From: Eucommia ulmoides
Lineage: Eukaryota; Streptophyta; Magnoliopsida; Garryales; Eucommiaceae
Assembly: GCA_016647705.1 (NCBI GenBank)
Contig: CM028326.1
Location: forward strand, 45,538,785 to 45,602,784
DNA length: 64,000 nucleotides
Direction of reading: 5' to 3'
The translations under genes and the position numbers were made by a program. The number at the start of each line of letters is the position of its first letter. Within the stretch, counting starts at the first letter, position 1. The notes beneath the pieces were generated by a model. That model saw only the letters and a list, made by a program, of their open reading frames with translations. It was not told the DNA's origin and searched no databases. Below, piece by piece: positions 10,985 through 21,385 of this stretch.

Positions 10985-12270
10985 ATGGCCGGTGGGGAAG
11001 AAAATGTCCAGCAACCGCCGGTGCTGCAGGCACTCCAACCTCCGGAACCAGAGTGCCCTCAAAGAGTCCTTTGGGATTATTACAGACCATTGATGCTGGA
11101 GAATTTCTCAGGTATCCGGAGGAAACCTATTCAGGCTAACAACTTCGAACTTAAGCCTACCCTCATTAATATGGTGCAACAGAACCAGTACAATGGAAAT
11201 CTGCATAAGGATCCCAATGTACATTTAGCTACTTTTCTGGAGATTTGTGATACAGTGAAGATTAACGGTGTTGCGGAAGATGTAATCCGGTTGCGGTTAT
11301 TTCCATTCTCACTTCGTGACAGAGCACGGGGTTGGTTTCAATCTATTCAGTCGGGAAGCATTAACACTCGGGAAGACCTTGCTCAAAGGTTCCTCACTAC
11401 ATTTTTCTCGTATTCAAAGAATTCTTAACTCCGCGGTAAGATTGCGTAGTTTTGCCAAAGGGATTATGAGCCGTTGTTTGAAGTGTGAGAGAGGTTCAAA
11501 GACTTATTGCGTAGGTGCCCTCAACATGGGTATCAGGATTAGTTTCAAACCCAACTCTTTTACAACGAGTTGGACAGCCAAACAAGAACAATTGTTGATG
11601 CTGCCTCTGGAGGATCGTTGCTATCTAAAACCCCAACTGAAGCAAAGCATTGTAAGAATAAATGGCGGCCAATAACTACCAGTGGCTAAACGAGAGGAAC
11701 ACAGGAAGAAGGGTCTCTTCCATTCAAGAATATGATCATCTCACGACCTTATCGGCCAAAGTCACCAAACTCTCGGTTTAATTGGTCACCTTGTCTACTA
11801 AGGGTGCTTCGTCAAGTTATGGAGAGGAGAATTTTGTAAGCAGTTCTCAAACCCGATTGGATAATGAGTTTGAGGAATGTCACTTTCTAAACAATTGAGC
11901 CTATACTTTCAGGTCCGCCACCAACATTCCAACTCACTTCAATCCTGGTCTTCGTAATCATGAAAATATGCGAACAATTAGAACACGTTGAGGCCACCGA
12001 TCGAATATGGGACTCAAACTCAAGGATTTCTAATGCAAAAAAAACCGTCAAATGCAACAACCTCCAATTCCTAATCAAAAGCCAAACTTGGATGAAGTGT
12101 TGGGTTCTTTCATGAAGGAGACTCAGATAATTGTGCGTGAGACGCATAGTCGGCTTAACCAACATGAGGCGAGGCTTGACGCGATTGAGACCACGTGTAC
12201 GAACACAAATGCAACCGTGAAAACTTTGAAAACTGAACGCGGTCAAATTAAAAGTGCTATCAAGTATTAA
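10985..12270 (+). pseudogene. Athila-like gag of element A
   Basis: The ATG at 10985 opens a 147-residue frame with NNFELKP.LI.MVQQNQ, then DPN.HL..FLEICDTVKINGV, and IRLRLFPFSLRDRARGW, the conserved core of Athila-type Gag (retrotrans_gag). This protein packages element RNA in virus-like particles. A frameshift near 11400 moves the reading to another frame, and more breaks follow. The C-terminal part resumes at 12052-12270 with QQPPIPNQKPNLDEVLGSF, a linker, and a heptad-like helix (SRLNQHEARLDAIETT). Upstream is the primer site at 10794. No protease or polymerase follows. The family call is firm; the exact number of breaks is not resolved. Confidence 0.85.
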
Positions 12271-12584
12271 TCCGCGGGAAAGTTTCCAAGTAATACAAAA
12301 ATCAACCCGAGAAAATACAAGTCCAGTGAGGGACGTTAAATCAGGGAAATCAAGTCCAGCTAGGGACGTTAAATTAAGCAAATATTTTTGATGTCTCTGA
12401 GGGTATGAATCTTGCCCACCTTTTGTATTAATTATTTTATTTTGGAGGCAGGAATGGTCTCGGAACATGTTTGGTGGTGAATCTAAAAGTATGGATATTC
12501 AGGGTTGTGTTTTATACTTGAAATCGCCAAGTGGAAGCGAGTGATGAGGCATTTTGTTGAGAAAAATAAAAAGAATTAGCAGAA
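12271..12584 (+). other. Non-coding stretch after gag of element A
   Basis: Contains a short repeated phrase, GTCCAG(T/C)(G/T)AGGGACGTTAAAT, twice near 12320-12375. No coding match. In autonomous Athila elements pol would follow gag, so a pol deletion probably lies around here. Confidence 0.5.
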
Positions 12585-12790
12585 GCTCACCGTCGCGGTG
12601 AGAAGCTCACTGCCACGGTGGTGACAATACAGGATAGCCCCATTTTTATACTGACAGCGGTGGGGTGGCAGAAGGTTTTTGTTCTAAAAAATTGCTCCAC
12701 CACCGCGACGGTGACACGACAGAAAATTTTGGGTTTTTGAAGGCACTTCACCGCCGTAGCAATGAATCCCAACGCTGTGGCGGTAAAAGC
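12585..12790 (+). repeat. GC-palindrome cluster inside element A, upstream of ORF2
   Basis: Variants of CACCGTCGCGGTG and CCACCGCGACGGTG spaced like the U3 cluster of the LTR, ending with an AATCCCAACGCTGTGGCGGT phrase that parallels the end of the LTR cluster (near 3250). It precedes the 5' leader and intron of ORF2 and may be a duplicated promoter-proximal region. Confidence 0.6.
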
Positions 12791-13030
12791 CTCTATTCGA
12801 TTAAAAACCTGTTCCTGCTTCATTTGTCTGAATTCCAACCTCCAAAATCCTCAAAACTCTCTAGTTTTCTCCTACCAAACCATTCCAAAACCCAAAATCC
12901 CACTTTCCTCATTCCAAATTAGAGATTTAAACCTCAAATCATCCACCAAATCTGAGCATCAAACCCCATTTTCGAATTTTTAGGGTTTGCGAACAAAAGG
13001 GGCAATTTCATCAAATTTCAAGCAGTTTGA

Positions 13031-14351
13031 TCCTATTTTTTCTATCAAGTAAGTGTTTTTCAACTTATATTTCATGTTTATCATGAAATTATATGATGAT
13101 TTGCATCTATATTTCAAAAATGGTTGAATTTGGAGACTGCCCAAAACCCTAGGCCCTTTTTTCTTGGTTTTTCTTTTCAAGTTTGGGGTTTATGCTTCAT
13201 CTTTGGTAATGATTATCATTAGAGATGGAGTTTGAGTTGTGTGAAGATGGATTTCTAGCTACATTGTCGAATTTTTGTGAAACCATTGTGGTTGGTATGT
13301 GTGGATTGTGAATAGGGGATATTCTCGACGGTTTGGATTCGTTATATTGATTTATGTTGTTCAGTTTTGATTGCATTGTTCTATTCTGTGACTATGATTA
13401 CTAGGGACCATACTAAAAAGAGTGGCTTCCAAAAGGGCAAGAAGATGAGAAGCTTCGGAGCCGATCCCGAATTTTGATTCAACAAAATTTGTGTCAAAAG
13501 CTGCGGAAGAACACTACAATCGTTATGAGCGCAACCGGCCTTGCAAAAAATAAAGAGGCTTCGGGCCTATGGATGCTCTTCCGACGAAATTTCGTGATGC
13601 TATCCAAGGAAGGGGATGGGAGAGATTCTGCAGATCGCCTCCCTTAGCTGAGGTAGCGTTAGTCCAGAAGTTTTATGCAAATATTGTTGAAAGGACGGGC
13701 AGCCATACTAGAGTCCGCAGCTGCCATGTTGATTTTAGTCCTGAACGGTTTATTTAGTTTTTGCAATTGGCACCGTTGGCATGGTCTAACGAGCCAGGAC
13801 TGAGTATGGAAACCGTTATCTGGGCCCTAACAACCAGAAATGTTGAATGGACTGTTACAGGGCCAGAGCAAGCCACCTTCCCGTCCAAATACCTCGATCC
13901 GATTCCAAAGATTTGGTACTATTTTATCTGTGGGAATCTCCTTCCAACCTCTCATCATTCAGATGTTTCGTTAGAGAGGGTTATGACGTTCTATGCAATC
14001 CAGACTGGGAACTTGATCAACGTAGGATTTTTGATTTATTCGTTGATTCTCCATGTCGTCAGAACGACGAAGTCCGGTCTTTCATTCCCCTCTTTCTTGA
14101 TTGAACTTTTCCGTCAAGCCAGTGTCGTAATCAGTGAGGATAATCTGTTGGTCCCTAATTCTCAGCTTAATTATGCATTGATAAAAAGAATATGGAAAGA
14201 GAGAGCACCAAGGCAGGCCGAAGAAATAGGGGAAGCACAAGAAGCACATGCGGGGTTTAAGGTAGGGCCTTCTAAGGCCTCGATTCCCAATGTACCCAGA
14301 CAAGCCCCAAGTGATGTGGAGCGTATTTATCAAAATATCCGGAATATTTAG
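13031..14351 (+). pseudogene. ORF2 of element A: 'putative plant transposon protein' domain (Transposase_32-like), broken
   Basis: From about 13412 a frame reads DHTKKSGFQKGKK, shifts near 13471 to EEHYNRYERNRP, meets a stop near 13550, then continues GWERFCRSPPLAEVALVQKFYANI and VDFSPERF, another stop at 13755, and a 196-residue stretch (13761-14351) with SMETVIWALTTRNVEWTVTG, IWYYFICGNLLPTSHHSDVS and GFLIYSLILHVV. This is the pattern of the plant transposon protein domain found downstream of pol in Athila-type elements (PF20167-like, from memory). Function is not established; it is often compared with Athila env-like ORFs. A likely leader intron begins at GTAAGTG (about 13048) and ends at an AG near 13406; 13031-13047 would be leader exon. 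Confidence 0.7.
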
Positions 14352-16255
14352 CTTGACAACCGTGTTCTACAACAAGCGTAGTATAATACGAATTTCTGGA
14401 TTACCGCGCTAGGGGCTTACATGGATCAATGCACGCAGTATCATGATCAAGTGCACCGGTTCATGTGCAAGCGTTTTGGCTATAACAGGAGTATTTTTCT
14501 GCAAAGGCCGTAAATGTTGCCCGACCTTTCGCAACCACCACAATTCCCTTTCACACAAGGCAATGTTCCCCCAGAAAAACAGTACGAGGTGAGACTTCTA
14601 CGTCTCATCTCCTAGGTATGTGTTCTAACCCAATATTTTTCGCTACATGCTATATATTGCAATTGGGTTCACTGCTCAGACAGTGGGGATACTGCCTCAT
14701 TTAAGTTTGGGGGGGGGGGGTGTTATGGTGTTTATCCATGGTGTTCATCCTTTTTTTTTATTTATTTAGTTTTTTTTTTTGTAGAAAATGATGAACCAAA
14801 ATTTTTGTATGCATAGTTATGCTTTGTAAACGTTCTAATTTATAATGTAGATGTTAATTTCTAGTTAAGTGGTATTTTAACCTTTGTTTATGTATGTGTA
14901 ATGTTTAGTTAGAGTATGTATGCTAGTTTTTAGATTTAGAGTAGATATGTTAATAAATGATGTTGTATGAGCATGTCAAGTTTTTGATTTCGTCTGAGCT
15001 ATGTCCCGATGATGAAAATTATCCCCTAATTGTATATTGAGGTCGGGGGTAATGCCATTCATGTGCGTTTTGTGTGCTTAGCATGTCTATTAGGTAAAAA
15101 TTATTTTGATCCTAAAATCGCACGATCGCATAGACTCAGTGTATAATTATTTGAATGATTTGACGACGATTATTCAGTAATAAGTTCATAACAGAAATGT
15201 GGAATCTAGAACTTGATTGGGGGAGGCTTGAGGCGAAATTATAGGTGAGGTAATTCCAAAGGCAGGATTTAGGCCTTCAATTTTATCGCTTGAACCTTTT
15301 TGAAACTAGCCTGAAAAATTTATTCTCTTGTTCCCCTGTTGAAGCCCATAAACTTTTCAATTCTGAACACATATCTATACTTTAGCTAATTAAATCTTTC
15401 CAAATCATTGTCGCTAAGCCTAAAAGTCGAAATTGAGTGAAATCAAGTAGCATTAGTTTATGCTAACTTGAAGTAAGCAGGCAGGGTTTAGGACGAAAGT
15501 TTATTGGTTCAGTATAAACGTATTCACTTGTCAAAATTTTAGTTCATTTTGCACGCCTCTAATTTGTAAAATTTTGAATAAGTTTGGGGGTGTGCTTGAA
15601 AAAAAAAACTGTGAATATAGTTTTTAATTCCGTTTGTTATGACAAGTGAATACAAGTTTATTAAATTCTTGTTCTGGGTTGTGTTTTCAAAGTTAGGGAG
15701 TTACGAGAGAGATGTAGCGACAAGCGTTTGTGCCTTAGGTATCGTTAAATTATAATGATTTTCTGTTTTCTAGTCCTACGATACCCTTGGTCGTTCTGCA
15801 AAGCAAAACCAAGCTCTATTGATCTCTATGAGTTTCCAAACCTACAGTAGTGGATAGTCGAGCCCAGTCAAGCATATGGTTTTCCAAATCCCTTGTGGTT
15901 TAAGTCATGAACTTAACTATTGAATAATGTAATCCGGTGTTTAAATGGTTATATATTTGAGTTCTCACACGCACACATTTCAAACGGATCTAGAATGGTT
16001 TTAACTGATATTGAGTATTAAAATTCTAGAACACCACGTAGTGTGTGTTATTCCTGAACTTGGTCTGATCAGGGGTTGTTGAGGGAAGAACTACTAGGTT
16101 TCTTCGATTGAAGTTGGAACTTGCATGCCTTTACTTCTTGTTTGTTAATGTTTATAATTTTTTAGATTAGTTGTTAGTTAATTAGCGTCGTTGGTTTATT
16201 TTAGTGTTAGGGTGTTTTGCTCAAGAACTAGCAAAATTCCAAGTTTGAGGGTATT
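14352..16255 (+). other. 3' non-coding region and polypurine tract of element A
   Basis: Coding traces of ORF2 continue weakly to about 14520, then only non-coding sequence. It is related to the internal region of element B. It contains a run of 12 G near 14709. The tract CAAGTTTGAGGGTATT immediately before the LTR at 16256 is the plus-strand primer. Confidence 0.7.
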
Positions 16256-17740
16256 TGATAGGTGTAAAATACCTATATACTTCTAAGCCGAATTTTCCGA
16301 TTTTCGAATGTTTATTAATGTTTTAGTGTGTTTTTGTTAGTTTTTATATAATTCAGGTGTAGGGATGTTAAGGAGCTATAAACGAGCAAAATGGTAGGAA
16401 AACGGCGGAGATACGATGGAAAAATACAAGGTTTTTGGACAGCTTAGCCACCGCCGTGGCGAGAAAGCCACTACCGCAGCGGTGAGAATGCAGAGAAGGG
16501 GTATTTGAGCCTAGCGTCCCACCGCCGCAGTGGGATTCCACCGCTACAGCGGTAAAAGATCACAGAGTTTAAAGACTGTTCTACCGCCGTAGCGGAATTC
16601 CACTACCGCAGCAGTAAAATGACAGAGAGTTCCTGAGTTCACTGCCTCCTCCACCACCATGGCGAAGGTCAAACCGACTTACCCACCATCGCGGCGGTAA
16701 ATCCCACCGCCGCGGTGGTCAACTATGCATAGACAAGAATATATTTTTAGATCTTTTTGAAGCCTTAGGCCTATAAATACCACTCTCCCATGTTTGAAAT
16801 AGGTTGCTGAACGTTCCTAACCCTAGTATAGTGTTCTTTAGCCATTCTTGAGAAATCAAGGAGGAGGTTCATCATTTGGACGAAGACGAAGCAGTTGCAG
16901 AGCGATACTTAGCGACAGTGGACCGTTCCACTCTCAGATTTGATCGTTCTTCTCTTGCATTTATCTTTGTAATTACTTTTTATTATGTAATTATGTTGAA
17001 TCACTCTTGTTTTGTATGTTTCTATGGCTAAGATCATGTAGTATTAGATAAATATTATCTAGGTGTTGTTGTAAGTTATGTAATTTCTAGTTGATTGAAT
17101 ATATGTTACTTTAATGGTTGTTTATCAAAATCCGATTGTGTTTACTGTTATTCTTGTTATTATGCTAGTTTAGATAATTATGGAATAGAGGTTTGACACT
17201 CGGGAGAGATAACCCCGGATTCGGACTAGGATAAACACAACGTGACGTTCTAACGACCAGGGAAGGTGTTAGAAGGTGTGCAATCCATGACGTTGGTTCA
17301 TGACACATGTGACTATGTGTTCGAAAAGACATTCGAGGGGGACTTCAGCGTCAACGCAAAGTCATATATTCGTTCACTTTACACTCGGAATAGAGAGTGA
17401 GCGAGTTATTGATACAGAGATTGTTGGATAGGAAAGACACCGTTATCGCTAACTAAACGAAGTCAAATATGTATTATATGAAAGAAATCAATACCTAGGT
17501 AATCAATATAGTTAGAAATAACGCAATAATTATAATTTATCTTAGTTGTTAATTAAAATACAAACAATTCTTGAAAAGTCGAGATAATATGAGACTATGA
17601 AAATCACGGTATTCAACTAATTTACACTATCCCCAGTAGAACGATATCCGATCTCACGATCCATCTATACTAAAACTTGACCTCGTGCACTTGCGAGTAA
17701 AGTCAGACGTGAGCGTCTTAAATGGCCGCGTTCAAGTTTT

Positions 17741-17812
17741 TGGCGCCGTTACCGGGGATCGAACCCGGGTCACCTGCATGATAGGCGGGAATACTCACCA
17801 CTATACTACAAA
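17741..17812 (-). pseudogene. tRNA-Asp-derived sequence inside the LTR of element A (3' copy)
   Basis: The better preserved copy. On the minus strand it has an A box (TAGTATAGTGG), anticodon stem CCCGC/GCAGG with loop CTATCAT (anticodon ATC in place of GTC), an intact T arm with B box GGTTCGATCC, and a 3' end that includes CCA. The 5' acceptor strand reads ATTTTTG instead of GTCGTTG and no longer pairs well. Pol III boxes look intact, so minus-strand transcription is possible, but a mature tRNA is unlikely. Confidence 0.88.
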
Positions 17813-17881
17813 AATCCTAGTATATTGTTTTTTAGCCATTTTTGAGAGATCAAGGAAGAGGTTCATCATTTGGACGAAGAC

Positions 17882-18203
17882 GTTTCAAGAATTGTTTGTA
17901 TTTTAATTACAACTAAGATAAATGACAACTATAGGGTTAGTTCTAACTATATTGATTATCTAGGTATTGATTTCTTTCATGTGATACATATTTGACTTTG
18001 TTTAGTTAGCTATAACGGTGTTTTTCCTATCCGACAATCTCTATATCTACAACTCGCTCACTCCCTCTTCCGAGTATAAAGCGAACGAATATATGACTTC
18101 GCGTTGACGCCGAAGTCCCCATCGAACGTCTTTTTGAACACATAGTCACATGCGTTTTGAACCAACGTCATGGATTGCTCATGTTCTAATGCCTTCCCAG
18201 GTC
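17882..18203 (-). repeat. Inverted LTR segment in A 3' LTR
   Basis: Reverse complement of about 17250-17578, matching the inverted arm at 9851-10185 of the 5' LTR. Ends at the truncation point of the LTR. Confidence 0.8.
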
Positions 18204-19690
18204 GATCAACCGTTTGAGTCAGTAGATGAATTGGTGGGAAAATGGATCACACAAATCCAATCGCTCAACCGATTGGGTGTGATTAGTGAACCGACCAGCT
18301 TAAAGCCAACGTTTATATTGGGAGCTGGACAGGTCGGTTAATCGACCTATAGGACTCGATCAACCGACTGAGTTAGTTAAAATTTTGGGTTATTTGGTCT
18401 CGTAGTAAAAAACTATCAATTTTTTATGATTCTAAGAGAGGAATTTTAGGGAATTTGAACTTAATTGAACTATTAACAACCTATTATGTTATTCCTATTG
18501 ATATGGTCCATATATTTTGAGATTATCCTAATTTAAATGGTTTAGTACTTCCTATTTCTATGGTTTTAAATTGAGAATAGTTTCATGGACTTAATTGAAA
18601 GGATTGAAAGTTATTTTTAAGTAAAATACACCTAAAATGAAATGTAATCATATATGGGGTCCAAGAGTGTCATTAAGTGGCATATCTTTGAGAAACTAGC
18701 CATTGGAGGGCTTTATTATAAGTTCTTGATCTAAAGAGCTTGTGGTTTGGCGTCACCAGCCTGAGTTCTATTGCTATTCTATCATTATCTTCGGTGTTTT
18801 CTGGTGAGATCTATCCAAACTTTATTATTTACTTTGAAGTTATTTTTTTATTGATTGCTTGGTATATGATTGATTAGAAAATCGTTTTAAGCTTAAAAGT
18901 GGGAAAATCTTTTTTAAACGATTTTTTGTTTGATTATTTGATTACGTACTTAAATTCTGCTACCCATTTTAGTAATTAATTAGATTTTATTTGTCTCATA
19001 TTGTATCTATCACAAAGTAATAGCGTTTTGTGGGAAAAAAAAAACTTGCAGTTTTTTGTATTTGTGAGTTTGAATGAATTAAACACATTTGGGACGGTGT
19101 CTACTCTGAGTTGCTAGGTTTCGATCTTTTTCCTGTGAAAAATATTAGGGTTTGATCTTTGTCTAGGTAAAAATATTAGGTTATTTTTTTCCCTTGAAAA
19201 GATCTAGGTTTTGATTCTTCTAGTAATTTAATTATTTTTTGAGTGAATTGTAAATGTTCATCCTCCCCTGTGAAAAGGATAAATGAGAGGGTGTTATGTT
19301 TTTCTTTAGCCTGGTAAAAAGATAAGGGTTCATCTTTGGCCTGAGAAAAGGGTAATTTGTAAAGGTTAATTCTGTGCATGTAGAAGATTTGTTGTAAGGG
19401 TTTGGTTCTTACCCAGTAAAAGGATCAAAGGATTTAGTGGATTGCGAATCTTTGTGGAACTCAGGGGACCGGATATAGGTAAAAGTAGCTTATTGAATCA
19501 GGATATATTGTTGTGTACTACATTACTTATTTTCTTATATTGTGTTTGGGTGTGCATTTAGTATTAAACACATTTTCGATGCGTAACAAGATAATAATTG
19601 ATTTAGAAAAATCGGTTATTAGTGTTTAAGTGTTTAAGTGTTTAATTATTTAAATTTAGTAACTACCCAATTCACCCCCCCTCTTGGGTC
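18204..19690 (+). repeat. SIRE-like copia LTR, right part
   Basis: Opens with several phrases of the type GATCAACCGACTGAGT, common in SIRE/Maximus LTRs, and ends with CCAATTCACCCCCCTCTTGG, the usual 3' end of such LTRs. It probably continues the LTR begun at 2559, interrupted by element A. No coding sequence. Confidence 0.6.
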
Positions 19691-19694
19691 GGTC

Positions 19695-20580
19695 TTTGGG
19701 CCAACACGTCCAGTGGGGTTTTAACCTACTTGGACCTTTCCCCTTAGCCATCGGGCAGACAAAATTCCTGGTCGTCGCGATCGACTATTTCACGAAGTGG
19801 GTAGAAGTTGATCTCCTGGCCCATATCACCAAGGAAAAATCTAGGACTTCGTGTGGAAGAGCATGATTTGCTATTTCAGGACACCCAAGGCCATCGTGTC
19901 TGACAATGGCACACAATTTAATAATAACCTCTTTGTTGAGTTCTGCTCTGGGCTAGGAGCTCAGACGCATTTCACCTCTCCAAGCTACCCCCAAGAAAAT
20001 GAGCAAGTAGAGGTCACAAACCGAACGATTCTGCATGGCATAAAGATGAGACTTGAGAAATCCAAAGGAAGATGGGTGGAAGACTTATACCCGGTGCTCT
20101 AGACGTATCACATGACATCAAGGACCCTTATAGGGGAGACACCCTTCTCAATGAAGTTCGACTCTAAGTCCATTGGCCTTGCAAAGATTGGCATCGCTTC
20201 GCACAAAATCGCGAGTGATTTTCAACCTAGTCGAGAACGATACAGAATTGTCTTTTAATCTCAACCACCTTAAGGAGAAAAGAGAGCAAGCCCGAGTACG
20301 ACAAGATTCCTAACAATAGAGGGCTGCTAGATACTACGACAAACGGGTTTGCCCACGATCTTTTGACTTCGGTGACCTTATCATGATGAAAGTAACTTTG
20401 GCCACCTAAGACCAAATGCTAAAAAACTGCCCCCACTTGGAAAGGGCCATATCTAGTCACAACAATAGCACGTCCAGGCACATACGAGCTTGAGACGGAA
20501 GACGAAGTACCACTAAGACACCCGTGGAATATCGAACACCTGAAGCACTACTTTTGTAGTGAAGAACTACTTTTATAAAA
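19695..20580 (+). pseudogene. Integrase of a Tat-lineage gypsy element, frameshifted
   Basis: Reading frames give QWGFNLLGPFP and KFLVVAIDYFTKWVE (first catalytic Asp), then IVSDNGTQFNN (second Asp), SYPQENEQVEVTNRTI (catalytic Glu), and KGRWVEDLYPVL. After a stop at 20101, other frames keep the C-terminal part: YYDKRV, a basic linker, and GTYELETEDEVPLRHPWNIEHLK, the usual end of Tat/Retand polyproteins. Integrase would join element cDNA to host DNA. The D-D-E residues are visible, but at least three frame changes or stops break it. Reverse transcriptase upstream is absent; the SIRE LTR ends here instead. Confidence 0.85.
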
Positions 20581-21385
20581 GTTTCAAAATTCTGTAAGTG
20601 TAAAAAATTTCCCTATCAATAAAAAATTGATTCAGTGCAATGTGTTCATAACTTATGCGTTTATCTACAAGAAGTGGAACCCCGACGAACAACGTCGAGG
20701 ATGATCTACAAAAAGAAGCGACATCCTAACGCACAACTTTGAGGGTGATAATCGGACCCCCTACACAGGTCGATAGTCCATACTCAGGGATAGACCAAGG
20801 TTATCCACCAAGGGTAGGACATCGATCGGGTCTGAGGGCTTGTGGCTAAGTATCTATCCCCTTACAGCCAACCAAGGTCAGGCGACATAAAAAGGAAGAT
20901 GCTCCTGTATGGACCAAATTAGGATAACCTAAAAAGGCTCAGGGACGACTATGGAGAACCCTCGAATGACCGACCATAGGGATCCAACTAGAGCGTCGTA
21001 CCCTTGGGACTGAGAGGATCAGATACTATAGAGAACCCATTGCCTTAAGCTCACGACACGAATCCAACTTTGTTAAACTCGTGTTTTGGGTTGGGGGAAA
21101 GAGGGCCATGGCCCAAAGAGGAAACAAAGAAAGACGATTTTTAAAAAAAAATACAAGTGTCATGATAATGTCATTCAGACAAACAAGTGAATTCAGACTA
21201 AAGATGATAGAAATTTACACAAAAAGAAGAGCTTGTATACTGATATGTTAAAAAAAAGTTATACATCTTTAGGTTCCAAGCCCACTACCATTCAGCTCAT
21301 TGAAAAAGAGAAGAAAAAAAAAAAGGATAAAAAAATAAGGGTTTATAAGAAATAAAAAAAAAAAAAAAAAACCCTAAGTGTTGAG
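20581..21385 (+). other. Spacer between Tat integrase and the antisense ORF
   Basis: No coding match on either strand. It includes oligo-A near 21350-21370. In Tat elements a long untranslated spacer is normal at this position. Confidence 0.5.

Larger units (their letters stand above)
2843..18203 (+). mobile_element. Element A: Athila-like gypsy element with gag and ORF2, no pol, holding nested element B
   Basis: Starts with TGATAAGTGTAAAATACC at 2843. The order is a composite 5' LTR (2843-10787, interrupted by element B), a primer-binding site complementary to tRNA-Asp (10794-10811), gag (10985-12270), a GC-palindrome cluster (12585-12790), a second ORF (about 13400-14351), a 3' non-coding region, a polypurine tract near 16241-16253, and a 3' LTR from 16256. 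The 3' LTR breaks off at 18203, about 600 bp short of the 5' copy. No protease, reverse transcriptase, RNase H or integrase is visible, so it would need an autonomous partner. The tRNA-Asp primer and the gag match Athila-type elements. Confidence 0.8.
16256..18203 (+). repeat. 3' LTR of element A, composite and truncated
   Basis: Ordinary LTR from TGATAGGTGTA (16256) to GCGTTCA (17734), then reverse-complement tRNA-Asp (17741-17812), an R-region copy (17816-17881) and an inverted LTR segment (17882-18203). Palindromes at 16445-16725 and a TATA-like box at 16772 match the 5' LTR. Sequence stops matching at 18203, where SIRE-like LTR sequence begins; the last 600 bp present in the 5' LTR are missing. 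Confidence 0.85.

Noticed and set aside
17685-17906. Plus-strand ORF across the tRNA-Asp region
   Set aside because: It reads through LTR end, tRNA complement and R-region copy; the tRNA and LTR matches explain the sequence fully.
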